A DNA stretch of 64,000 nucleotides from Coturnix japonica. Lineage: Eukaryota; Chordata; Aves; Galliformes; Phasianidae. The notes under the pieces are model-generated. The model had not been told where the DNA came from and ran no database searches. It worked only from the letters and a program-made list of their open reading frames with translations. How positions within the stretch are numbered: position 1 is the first letter of the stretch; each line of letters begins with the position of its first letter. Shown piece by piece: positions 36,791-47,895 of this stretch. The stretch is from positions 73,071,499 through 73,135,498 of the forward strand of contig NC_029518.1 in the NCBI RefSeq assembly GCF_001577835.2, written 5' to 3'. Position numbers and translations under genes: made by a program.

Positions 36791-37345
36791 GGATATTTTG
36801 GAATTGAAGAAATATTCGTATGTACCTATCCAGCTTATGCTTTAAAACTGTAAACCTGCAACTGAACCAAATGTTAGAGCAAACAACACAAGCCTCTAAT
36901 GTGGTCCTGTAATGCATCATTATGCAAAATATGACATAGTTTGGGAACTAATCAGAAAAAAACTTTTCCTTGAGCAAGTAAAAATATTTCTCATTAGTTC
37001 TTTCTATTCAATGAAGAATATTTCCAATAGTAATATTGCATGAATAGCATTCCTATTCCATGAATAACATTAACGGTAGGTAGAAAAGTGATAAATTAGT
37101 TTACAATAAAACTTCTGTCTAAGGGAAATCATATATTTTAAATCTGAGAGGTGATAAGCTTACATAATTCTCCATCTAAATATGAAAGGTCTTGAATTCT
37201 AGGTCAGATAACTCTTAGTAAAACACTGAAGTTTTGATGTGCTGTTACTGTTTTGGGGAAGTCATTTTGTCTGTCAGTGTGAGCCTTCTGTAAGATGGTA
37301 TCTAATGCAGTGTCCTGTGGTGATGCTGTATTTAGTGGGGGGGGG

Positions 37346-37365
37346 NNNNNNNNNNNNNNNNNNNN
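37346..37365. other. Assembly gap, 20 N, after a run of nine G
   Basis: Twenty N directly after G9 (37337-37345). A G-rich stop in sequencing is a likely cause, and the true size and content are unknown. GAATTC follows immediately. Confidence 0.98.
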
Positions 37366-38077
37366 GAATTCTTACGGGAGAGAGAAAAGATCAGCCTAAA
37401 GGGTAGTACAGTGTTGCTTGAAATGCATAACTCTTTGTCCATATATATACTATAAAATTAAAATAAACCTCAGAAGATTAGGGTAATCACTTGAGTAAGA
37501 AGAGATTTTGACTTTTAAATGTAGCCGTAATGCATCACCCATGTTCCTGCAATCTGGAGGCTTATATAGCTATTACCTCTATGTGGTTAAAAGCCTCTGG
37601 TATTGTTCCAAGCTTTGTGACCACTTTGCAGAAGCAGTGGGGGGAATTAATTTGAAATAAAGAAATAAAAAGAGCAATAGGAATTGTTCTTATAGCGTAG
37701 AGAGTACTGTCAGGCATGTAAGTTGGTAAATCTGATTAGAGAACAATAAAAGACACGGCGACCTTTAAAATGAGATATGCAAGCACATTCTGCAAGTGTG
37801 TGGAAAACAACATGTTAAAGCATTCCTTTGAACAAGTACTATTTCTATTGCACCAAATGAAAACTAGGGTAGTTGGGGTAGAATTCACATAACTGAAATA
37901 GTGTTGCTTAAATACCAAGTAGATGAATATTGTTCCAGATTTCTGTTGTTTACATGCCATTTACTTTAAGATGTGTTTATTTTTCCTCTCAGTTTCTTTC
38001 TAGTTTTTCTAAAGTTTCACTATGTTCTCTGTTTGCAGAATGCCTCTGTGTACTGAGTGTTGCCAGGAGCTAAGTAG

Positions 38078-38103
38078 TGATTCCTAGTAATGATTCCTAG
38101 TAA
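38078..38103. repeat. 13-bp perfect tandem duplication
   Basis: TGATTCCTAGTAA occurs twice in a row (38078-38090 and 38091-38103). A local duplication with no associated element. Confidence 0.93.
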
Positions 38104-40497
38104 TAATAATTGAAATGCGAATAACTGTTGTGATAATTGTACTCCATATGCAAAACTGCCACTCCAGAATACATCACGTGCATTCACACAGTCTTCAGGG
38201 ATCTAATGTTCTGCCAATGAAAGATCTTGTCAATAGGAATGTAACATTTCTTTCTTTATCACATCTGATGTTGCAAGTCTCACTGGATAACATCACAGTG
38301 CAAGAATAAGGTGGCCACAGAAGCACTGCAATAAAAATATATAGAAATATTTGTACTTGGAGAAACATGAGATACTCAACGTCTCTGATTAGGGAAGTTC
38401 TGAAAAGCATGTGCTGAGAAGGAAATTGGCTCAACTCAGTGCAGTGGTGTTTGTTTATTCCAATATTCACAAACCTGATTAGGACAAAGGCATCACTGCT
38501 ATTGGCACAAGTGTGTTCATCATTTCCTTCAACACTCCTACTTTTCAGGCCTGTTTACCAGCCTTTTCCTTTTGCATAGCTCCTGTCAGTGCTGTGACAG
38601 AAAGATGTGATCCCTTTTGGTAAACTTCTTCCTCTAGTGCATTGCCCATGACAGACATTTTAATGGTGTATCTTAAATTTGAAGTATATATATATATATT
38701 TATTCAATGAACTCTTTGTTCTGTAATATATATGTGCCATGAATAGCATCTTGGCTTTTCTTCAAAGCACTGAAGCTTAATACAATGCCCTCAGTGTGCT
38801 TCAAAATATTATAGCCTGTTTCTATGCTAACATACCATCAGATTTTTAAAAGCATATATTCTTTTCACCATCTGTTCTTGCTGGTGATCAAAACTTTTTG
38901 GTCTGTATAAGAAATAATAAAAATATTTGATTTTTAGATAAATAATGATAGAAATGTAATTAATACTCAAAGACAGCTGATAGTTAATTTGCAGAGTCCA
39001 TTAAACATCCTTTAAATTAGTTTTTTTTATTGAATATAAGAACAGAGGTAAAATTCTGCTGAGTTCAATGGCAAAAGTGGCATTAACAGGAAATTTTTTC
39101 ATGGACTCCAATAGACTTGACAAGAGGCCAAATTTTTCCTGACTAATTTCTACAGTGTTTTGTCTTAAGAAGATATGAAGTTATGTGAGACTTCAGGGCC
39201 TGAATAAAGCAGAGGGTTCATTGGGCAAAGCTTTATTCTGCTTTTAAGAATGCGGAAAGATCCAAATTTCTCAAAGGGGTGCTATTTTACAGATTCTCTT
39301 GAGTGGTATTTCTGTGAGTCTGCTATGCTTAACTGTTAGCATTTGAAGCTTAGAACTATCTCAACTCTTTTTTCAGCAGAAGCTATGCATTTTATTTCAG
39401 CTTGCACACTTAAATAGAAGACAAACTGTCTCTGCAATTATGCTTTAAGAACTCTTAAACAATTTAAGGCTCATAGGAAATGTCATATGGAGAGTCCCTG
39501 AGAAAGCAGTATCATTCAAACCTGTACAGCACAGACACAGCGAACTTTCTTCTGCTAGCAACCTACCAATAAAACATTTATCCACTCCCAAGAAACATGA
39601 GGTTTTATTTCTGTTATGGGAAATAATCCATATGTAAGTTCCTCAAAGGAAAGAACTACAGTATTGCCAGAAGACAGAGCTTCAAAGGGTGGGCTGAAGT
39701 CTTTCCCTTACAAAAAAAGCCTGTCCTTGTCCCTGAGATGTTCCTGTTCATACTTAGCAAAGAAGTTACCAAGTCTTAAATTGGTTTAATTGATTTAAAG
39801 TGATCCCTAAAGACAGTTAATGTTAAAACACTTTTTCAAGAATGAAAGCCTTATTTTGAGAACAGTGACATGCAGACTTGATATAAAAGGGCCTAATGGC
39901 TCTTCAGATGTTGGGAAATTTTTACAACACTTTTCCTTCACGTAAGAGAAGTCTTTCATTAACAACCTTCTTAAACATTTACTGTGAAAGGGAAACATTA
40001 AATAGCGGTGTCAGCATTGCTACTGGTGAATTTCAAGGCAGAATCGAGTGGTTTGTGCTGTTCATTGTCTGACAGTATTATGGATTTTGTCAGGTTGGAG
40101 TCTCTATAGCCTCAGTAATGTAAACAATCAGCCATTATGGCCTTCAAACATATGTCAGAAATACGAACTATGAACTCAAACTTCAATAGCACAACCAAGC
40201 AGATTTACAGTAAGTTTTATCCATGTGTAACATAGAAATTAGAAAATATTTGCCTAAGATATTTATGCTAAGTATTTGTTTATAAATAGAATTACCACCA
40301 CTATTTTGTTTCTTAGGTTACAAATCTGTTTAATTAATGGGCATATGTACAGGTAGAGATTAAAAGTTATTCTAATCTCAAGTATAAAGAAAATGAGCAC
40401 TGCCAGTACATTGTTTGCTGTCCAATACCAGAGTCAGATAATAATGATGTTGGATTGTTTCTGCTCAGTAGCTTGTCAATCATTTGCTCTTACATTA

Positions 40498-40838
40498 AAT
40501 TTGCACTTTACAATTTCCTGAAGGGAGGTTGTGATGAGGAGGGGCTTGGCCTCTTCAGCCAGGCAACAAATAGGACTTGAGGAAATGGCCACAAGTTGTA
40601 TCAGATGAGGTTTAGATTGGACATACAAAGGAACTTTTTCTCTCAGAGAGCGGTCAGGCACTGAAATAGCCTGCCAAGGGAAGTGGTGGAGTTGCCATCC
40701 CTGGCAGTGTTCAAGAAGCGTCTGGATAGGGAGCTAGGAGATACGGTTTAGAGGTTTTCTGTAAGTATGGTAAAGGGAGGACAGTTGGACTAGATGATCT
40801 TATAGGTCCTTTCCAACCTTGTGATTCTATGATTCTAA
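40498..40838 (+). mobile_element. CR1 LINE 3' end, about 340 bp
   Basis: 5'-truncated CR1 of the same subfamily as 16727 and 27634. It starts in the ORF2 end at ACTTTACAATTTCCTGAAGG, runs through GAGGAGGGGCTTGGCCTCTT, AACTTTTTCTCTCAGAGAGC and GTGGAGTTGCCATCCCTGGC, and ends with GTGATTCTATGATTCT (40821-40836). The - strand frame at 40476-40661 is a shadow of this sequence. Confidence 0.95.
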
Positions 40839-41100
40839 AAAAAATCTGCTTTATGTACATGTTATTCAGAATTGTTTGCATTCTCTAGTTAATTTGCCGT
40901 AGCTTTTTAAAATAGAAAGAAAACTTCACTGTGCTTTTTCAGCAGTTTTTCAGAGTGAAGGTGAACAGCCAGTTGTGGTCAAAAGAAGAAGAAAATGACA
41001 TGCAAAGTATCGCTCCAGAGATGCAAAGTAATTAGGTAAGAGGACATATAAACAATATAAGAGGGATAAATTTATTGGAAGGAACTGAAGCTCACACACA

Positions 41101-41146
<46 letters not shown>

Positions 41147-41717
41147 TTTAGAGGAAAACTCTCTTATCTTCATCTGCTCTTGGGAAAATCCAATATCTGA
41201 CTACTGGCCACTGCTTCAGGGATATGTAGGTACTGAGTGAAGGAAAAATATTTGATCAATGAAAACTTTCTCTGGTGGGGGGGAAAAAATCTAAAAGCTT
41301 TTATTGGATCTGAGAATAAATGAAAATTGCTACTGCTGCTATAAATACAGAAAAGAAGTCTGTAAAATGTCTGTAAAACAGTCTAGAGCAAGGTAAATGC
41401 ATGAGCAGAAAAAAGTTTAATTTTTGTATAAAATTACGAGTAGCACAGCAGAGAGGAAACAAAAGCAAACAAAGGAGAAAAACTATTCAGTTTATTTGCA
41501 AAAGATCTAAGGCAGATAATCATTAAAAGAATAACATTATTGAAAAACTTATGAAACTATACTAAAAATTAAATCTTGCATGTTTTTAAACTCCTGATAG
41601 GACAAGAAATATTACAAAAAACGTTATCAAGAAATCAAAAGAGAGCATGGAAAAGACCAAAGGAAAATTGTATTGTTTTTATTTATTTCATACAGTGTAT
41701 TATGATGAAATCTAAAT
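40839..41717. other. Unassigned sequence around an (AC)n microsatellite
   Basis: Apart from the (AC)n at 41092-41146 there is only AT-rich unassigned sequence. The - strand Cys/Val-rich frame at 40950-41138 is generated by the repeat. Confidence 0.6.
41092..41146. repeat. (AC)n dinucleotide microsatellite, then (TA)n
   Basis: About 24 AC units with one CC interruption near 41107-41108, then a few AT units. Likely polymorphic in length. Confidence 0.96.
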
Positions 41718-42645
41718 TCATAAAATGTTTTACAATGGAAAGGACTTGAAAGATCGTCTAATTCCATTCCCCCTGCAATAGTCAGGGACACCTTCTGCTA
41801 CAAAAACTGGCCTCAAGCCCATCCAGACTGATCCTGAATTCTTCTTCCCCAGATGGAATTTCTACATCTTCTCTTGTCCTGTTTCAGTGCCTCACTATGC
41901 CTGTTATGCAAAATTTCTTCCTTATATCTGGTATAAATCTGCCCTCTTTTACCTCATTCTATCAGTACAGGCCCTACCAAAATGTCCCATCTCTGCCTTT
42001 GGTGGAGCCTTGTTAACTCTTTACTGACTAATCTCCCTATGTGCATTAATAACTCTTCCAGGAGGATCTGTTCCATGATACTCCTGGGCACAGCTGGGAT
42101 TCAGTGTTCTCCAGTTCCACAAGTCTTCCTTTCTACCCGTCTTAAAAATGTGAGTGATATTTCCCTCCTACAAGTCACTTCACCTGACAGCCATGAGTTT
42201 TCAAACATCATGAAGAACTTTGCTTTGGCTCTTCTGATTTCATCCCTGAATGTCTGGGTGGTATCCACGTACTCTTTCCAGGCCACAAGTCCCTGCTTCC
42301 ACTGCCTATGCATTTCCTTCTTACAACATGCCTTGACCAGCAGGTTCTTACTTAGCCATGTTGGTTTCTTGACTTGCCTGCTTAATTTCTTACATGTTGA
42401 AATGGAGGGCTCTGATCTGTTCCTTTATCCCCAAGGACAGTTTTCCAGGAGGCGTCATATGTGAATTCTTAAAATAACTGAAAATTAGCTCTTCTAAAAT
42501 TCAGGGTTTGAACTTCACTTTTTTCTGGTTCCACGTCACACAAGATCATTAACTGTACAAGGGCTTGGTTGCTGCAGCCAGACTGTTTTGCTTTCTACAC
42601 ATTAGTATTTTCTCCCTTTGGCTACCAAGTGATTCTGTCTCATCC
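41718..42645 (-). mobile_element. CR1 LINE with internal deletions, spanning endonuclease end to 3' end
   Basis: An older CR1 on the - strand made of three consensus blocks. 41718-41995 is the 3' untranslated region and end of ORF2. About 42020-42215 is the start of the RT domain (on the - strand, EGNITHIFKTGRKED, compare the usual KGNITPIFKKGRKED). About 42220-42645 is the linker and the C-terminal part of the endonuclease region (WKQGLVAWKEYVDTTQTFRDE; GCAGCCAGACTG near 42573 is the GCSDHA region). The RT catalytic core between the first two blocks and part of the linker between the second two are missing. In the - strand frame 42313-42101 the linker IRRAKA runs straight into FENSWLSGEV, so one deletion junction at about 42216-42222 kept an open frame. 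Confidence 0.88.
42101..42313 (-). pseudogene. CR1 ORF2 linker/RT fragment across a deletion
   Basis: Seventy codons of LINE ORF2: the linker segment RQWKQGLVAWKEYVDTTQ through IRRAKA (residues 3-31), then after a deletion RT-start sequence FENSWLSGEV (residues 37-46), then CRREISLTFLRRVERK, which is CR1 RT-start DNA read in a shifted frame. It explains the largest part of the 42.1-42.3 kb open frames; the 160-codon + strand frame at 41982-42464 is its antisense shadow. Not functional. Confidence 0.85.
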
Positions 42646-42665
42646 TGATTGGGAGGTAATGAGCA

Positions 42666-43150
42666 AATCATAGAATCACAGAATGACCCGGGTTGGACAG
42701 GACCTCAAGGATCATGTAGTTCCAACCCCCTGCCTAGCAGGGCCATCAAACATACACGTTTACTAGATCAGGTTGCCCAGGGCCCCATCCAACCTGGTCT
42801 TGAACACCTCCAAGGACGAGGCATCCACAACCTCCCTGGGCAGCCTGTTCCAGGGCCTAACCACTCTCCTAGTGAAGAACTTCCCCCTAACATCCAGCCT
42901 AAATCTTCCCTCTTTCAACTTTAAACCATTTCCCCTAGTCCTTCTATTGTCAGCCCTTTCGAAGAGTTTACTCCCCTCTGGACCCTTTCCAAAATCTCTA
43001 TGTCTTTCTTGTTCTGAGGGCTCCACACCTGGACACAGTACTCCAGATGGGGCCTCTCAAGAGCCGAGTAGAGAGGGACAATCACCTCCCTATCCCTGCT
43101 GACTACCCCTCTCCTGATGGAGCCCAGGATCCCAAATGTCTGGGTGGTGG
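42666..43150 (-). mobile_element. Younger CR1 LINE 3' part, about 485 bp
   Basis: Read on the + strand as complement: it starts ATCATAGAATCACAGAATGA (the CR1 3' end) and continues with CCTGCCTAGCAGGGCCATCA, CAACCTCCCTGGGCAGCCTG, ACACAGTACTCCAGATGGGG and GATGGAGCCCAGGATCCCAA. It stops near 43150, where the element is 5'-truncated. The - strand frame 43026-42763 (87 codons) covers the ORF2 end, including [13 protein letters not shown]-like text ([13 protein letters not shown]) and [19 protein letters not shown]-type residues. It is cleaner than the older CR1 next to it. Confidence 0.95.
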
Positions 43151-46100
43151 GCTTATCTGTCAGATGAAGTCAAACCACAAACCTCTGTATCTTTGTCTCT
43201 AATGACAAAGGACTGATTCATTCTATACCTTTATCAGAGCTGCCTATCAGGCTGTCTTGCCTGCTTCCAGAACAGGAAAAGCTGGGAGAGCTTGGGAGAG
43301 CAGCAGGGCCCTGAGAAATTCAGATCACTGACTTTTTCTACAGACACCTGCAAGATGATGGGTACAGCAATTGAAGCTGCTGCTGGAAGGTTGTGATATC
43401 GTCTTGTGTCTCAGCCATCCTTTAAGAATAAACATTCTCACATACACCTTCACTCATGAAGGGAAAGCAGCATCATATGGCCCAGTATTACAAGGTTCAG
43501 AAATGGGAAAGCCTCTGCTGCCCCCGCAGTCCATTATCCTGGAGAGTGGTGTTTTTAGCATCAGAGCTGGCCTTGAACATCTGGATGCTCTTTATAGGTG
43601 GAATGTTTTTCATACGTTATTAGCCACTTTCGGCAAATGCTGTAATAGAGATGACATCTTCTACCCATTCAGGGATTTCCCTATTCAGAGAATTCATTTT
43701 ATAACAAAAATAAATGAGTAAGAAATGTCTAATCTTTGTAACTGTATGAGTCCCTCCTGACGTGTTACTCATTAGCACCACACAGTCTGGCAGTCTTATG
43801 AAATTAGTTTGTATTTCTCAGTAGAACAAATCCCATATCTTATTGGTTTCAAAAATGGCACTCTATCAAAACCATCCATTTTAGATCAATAATACCAGGT
43901 TTTCATTTCAGATCTCTTGTTCCTTCTGCCATCAGGAGTGACTAGAGTGTTCTGGATCTCATAAACCTTTCTATTGCAAAAACTTCCTCAAAATCAATAC
44001 TTCATTGCGGAAGATGCTTTTGCAGGCGGTCCTATATTCTTCTGGATATTTTTAAAGTAATGGGAAAAAAAAGTTAAGACTTCCATTTATTTGAACTGGT
44101 ACATGAAGGTTTCACACACTGATAATGTTTTAATAGAGTTGTTCTGGTACTTGCCCGAGATACTAGTGACATTATTTGGAAAGCTAAGTTTATATTCTGA
44201 CTAACTTGAAAATGGGATATTGCTGAAAGTTCTCCTATCTAATGAAGTAAAAGAGAGAAATGGGACAATAATTCCTGAAAATTACAAATGAAATACAGAA
44301 ATTTCCCTGGAGCCTGGGAGTGGAGGAGAACAAGACCCAAGCTATCGAAATGAATGACAGCTCACAATGCAGAGTAACATATGACTGACACACAGAGCTC
44401 AGACAACACAGTGCCACCTTAGCTAGGATAAGCAAGTGTTTGCAAGAGCCAGCAACAGATAAATTAATTCCTGAGACAGCAAGAAAAATTCACAGAAACT
44501 GAGTTCAAAGGCAGAGTTACTAATGAGGTTACTGGAACAAGGAGGTTAATGATGTTCAGCAACATCATCTGCAATTATATTCTGTGTGTTTGTGGTAGCT
44601 TTAACCAGCCAGGCATACAGTAACGGAGAGGAACATTTCTTGTAATTTTTATATCACCACCTACAAATGATACACTGTATACTCATGAGATTCTTCAGAC
44701 CTTGTTCTAATTTTTTTTATTATTATTATTTTTATTTTATTTTTTTTAAACTCCCACTTCTTTTATTCAAGTCGGGAGAGAGAGGCTACATGAAAAAGAT
44801 CCGAAGTGTTTCAAGAATGCAAGAATTTAATAGTCCCTCTTAACATTTTGTAAATGTGACTGGACGACTATATTCCAGTAAAGTCACTGCATTTATAATG
44901 CCAACCTACTGATGTAGAAACTGCAGACAGAGGTGGCTGCAAATAACTGATGTGTTCACCTTTCTCTACACTTCAAAGCATGGGGTCCAATTGAAAAAGC
45001 CTGCTTCAGAGCAAGAAGTTCCTGTTCACATTTGGACCGATGTTACCAGTGGTTGTGACTGTCTGGCCAGGCAGGTATTCTGCATGCTGCTGTCTTGGTT
45101 CCTTGAAAATTGCCCTCAGCCACCATCTCTAACTCCAGTCTAACCTGAGAAATGGGCCTCTCCTCTAGTTGTCTAAAGAAGCTTGAGTGCATGAAGAAGA
45201 GAGCTGCAGTGCCCAACAGTTGTCCTGTGCTGTGGACAAATGAACTGTAGAGATGTGAGAAGCTGGAACAATTTTTGGCTCAAATCTTGTTCAGCAGTAC
45301 CCATCCAAGGCATAACCTGCTCAGTAAGCTTCTGTGATTAATGATTACTGTGAGCTCAGCAGTAAGAGAAACGTATGCAACTGGGTAACCAGAGGAAACC
45401 ATTTTTGGCTGTTGCTCATTTGGGGCACTCAAATTGACTAAAGGAGATCATCTCAGAGTAGAGAATGACCATGTAGTCAGTGCATTTACCTAGCTGCCCA
45501 CAATGTGACAGTTGTGAGATCAACTGCCAATTACCCAGGAAGGTAACTGGGAGGGGCACATACTATGGATGTGCTGTTTCCCCATACGAACAAAACATAG
45601 ATGTCCCCTGACAACTAAAGAAAGCCATGGTGAACTAAAAGAGAGGTATCCCTATCCTGCTGTATAAACCATTCACTAGGATTTCTCTCTTTACTATTGC
45701 TAACTTCTCCATCTTCCCCACATTCCTTAGTTGCTTAGAACTTGTAATAAATCAAATTGGACAGCATTTGGCCTCTTTTGCTGCCCAAGTCTTCCTCCAG
45801 GTTTATATCTGTCAAAACAATTCCTGCTATAACAGGGGAGCACTGAGGAGTATGTTATTTGCCCTGTGACACAGGCACAAACCACTGTTCACCAAACTCT
45901 TCCTATGCGCATTACCTCCTCCTTACCATGCATCATCTGTGAGGGAGAAATAGCATGCTGGAGGAGTGGGCTGAAGGAACCCAAGAGGACATACATGAGT
46001 ATGCATTAGCATTAACTTCTCATCTTCCCTAGGAGCTCAGCTTCCCACCAGCTGGAGCAAAGATGTAAATGAATAATCCTTACGTTACTCAGATCTTATG

Positions 46101-47340
46101 TATCTATCTCATTTTTTTTTAGTTGTGGTTGGTTGTTTTTTGCCTACTCCACTCTCTCCTCACCTAGCTTTGGCATGGTGGATGTAATTTAGTTTTGCTG
46201 AAGATCTGGCTAGTCATCTGAAACTGATTTTGTGTTACATGTTACCTAACACAAACAAGGCAGGTACATGTACTCCTCCTCAGTCCTCATGGAGGTGCAA
46301 GCAGTTAGGCAAAATAGCATTTTGAACATTTTAACATTAGAGGAAGAAAGAGTTCAGCTAGATATTTGTCCTGTGGGAATGTATTCCTTCAGGAATATGC
46401 TTCGCCCAGTATCTTTGGAGGCTTGAACTGTGCACTTTCCCAACTCTTCAGCATCCCCAGCTCTCTGTGTTCAGAGAACACATGGAAAGCGTAGGTGCCT
46501 GAGCCAGTGGTGCAAATGCCACTCTTGAAGCTGCTCTACACCCAGGGCTGGCATCAGGCCACTTGCAGCTGGTACACAGTATAGCACTAAGCATTTCAAT
46601 ATATAAACCACCCCTCCTGGGATGCTAATTCTCCTCTGAAATTCATGTCTCTGAATACTCTTTTCTCCCCAGGGACCCTGGCAGATTTCTTGTTGTAAAC
46701 TGTTGTCTTTCCACAAATGGTTGCATTTTTTTTGTTTTGTTTGTTTGACATAAAGAAGCACCATTTTATGAAGTAAAATAGTTCTGCTGAAAAAAATTAT
46801 GATGCATGTAGGACAACGATAGATTGTTTCCTCCTACTTTCCTCATTTATGTGAAAAAATAGAAACTGGTTGGAAAGAGTTGGATGTCTTTTTGTGAGAA
46901 AACCATTTGGGAGCTTCCTGTTAGCAGGAAGAGAAAGTGTGAGGTTGAGGAAAGAGCGCTGCCTTTCTCACCTCCTCCATAATATGCAAGACTGAATTTG
47001 TGTTGCACAATTCAGCTATGATGTAGCTTATGTATTTCCATTTTGGTAATTGTCATTGTCCTGCAAGCCTCTTGCTCATATCTGCTTATGGAAGGTGCAT
47101 CAGGAGAAATGTCAAACATAGTGAAAACAGTACATTAAAACATCATGAAAATAAAAAGCATTGTTCTCTTTGCCAGTAAGGAGCCATGTTGTTTCTCCAT
47201 CCTCTCGAGGACTCACTTGCTATATTTCCTTATTCCTAAATTATGGAATCCATAAAGTTGCTCATCTGAGACTCTCACAGACTATTGTAAAGGTCTTCTT
47301 TTGTGCTTGGGAGTCAAGCTGTTTAAATTTGGAAGTGGAA
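43151..47340. other. Unassigned non-coding sequence
   Basis: About 4.2 kb with no gene or transposon I can name. The 116-codon frame 43371-43721 has no domain or splice context I can support. A T/A-rich patch lies at 44711-44750. A stretch around 45500-45850 has an LTR-like TATAAA/AATAAA arrangement but no supported ends. Confidence 0.5.
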
Positions 47341-47895
47341 GAATCACAGAATTATATGGGTTGTAAAGAACCTTCAGAGATTATCAAGTCCAACCCCCCT
47401 GCAAAGCAGGCCCCTTTACAGCTGGCTGCACAGGTAGGCATGCAGGCAGGTCTTGAATATCTTTAGAGAAGGAGAATCCACAGCATCCCTGGGCAACCTG
47501 TTCTAGAAGTTCTTACACATGTTGAAGTGGAACTTCCTGTGCTCAAACTTATGGCCATTTCCCTTTGTCCTTTCCCCAAAAACCACTGAAAAGGGGTTGG
47601 CCATGTCTCTGGCTCCCAAACTTAAGATACTTACTTATTAATAGGATCACCTCTCAGTCTTCTTTTCACAAGGCTGAACAGACCCAGTTTACTTAGTCCT
47701 TCCTCATAGGGAGATGCTCTAGGACCTTTATGATCTATGATCTTTGTGGCTCTCTGATGGGCTCTTCCCAGGGGATCCTTGTTTTTTGGTTTTTTGTTTT
47801 TTGTTTTTTTTGTTGTTGTTGTTGTTTGTTTGTTTCTTTTTTTTTGTACCAGGAAGCCCAGAACTGGATACAGTATTCCAGGTAATCTACCCACA
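47341..47895 (-). mobile_element. CR1 LINE 3' part (CR1-Y-like) with an expanded T/G tract
   Basis: The + strand is the complement of a CR1 3' region: AATCACAGAATTATATGGGT at the 3' end, then GTCCAACCCCCCTGCAAAGC, GGTCTTGAATATCTTTAGAG, ATCACCTCTCAGTCTTCTTT, CAGACCCAGTTTACTTAGTC and GCCCAGAACTGGATACAGTA. The CTGCAAAGCAGG block points to the CR1-Y-like group. Between the GGGGATCCTTG and GTACCAGGAAGCCC blocks, where CR1 usually has a short T run, there is instead a 68-bp T/G simple repeat (47779-47846). Frames 47631-47894 and 47735-47980 (-) are relics of ORF2 split by that tract (a run of Lys, Gln and Thr). Confidence 0.93.
47779..47846. repeat. T/G microsatellite grown inside the CR1
   Basis: T runs with single G and TTG/TTTG units. 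It sits exactly where the CR1 consensus has a short T tract, which suggests expansion from it. Confidence 0.85.

Larger units (their letters stand above)
36791..40497. other. Unassigned AT-rich sequence including an assembly gap
   Basis: No gene or element recognised. It contains the 20-bp N gap (37346-37365), a 13-bp tandem duplication (38078-38103) and a short (TA)n near 38684-38699. Open frames of up to 91 codons have no recognisable features. Confidence 0.5.

Noticed and set aside
40950-41138. Cys/Val-rich frame as a cysteine-rich peptide
   Set aside because: It is produced by the (AC)n microsatellite.
41982-42464. 160-codon + strand frame as a gene
   Set aside because: It is the antisense of CR1 ORF2 linker and RT-start sequence on the - strand.
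43371-43721. 116-codon frame as a gene
   Set aside because: No domain or family recognised, and no splice or promoter context.
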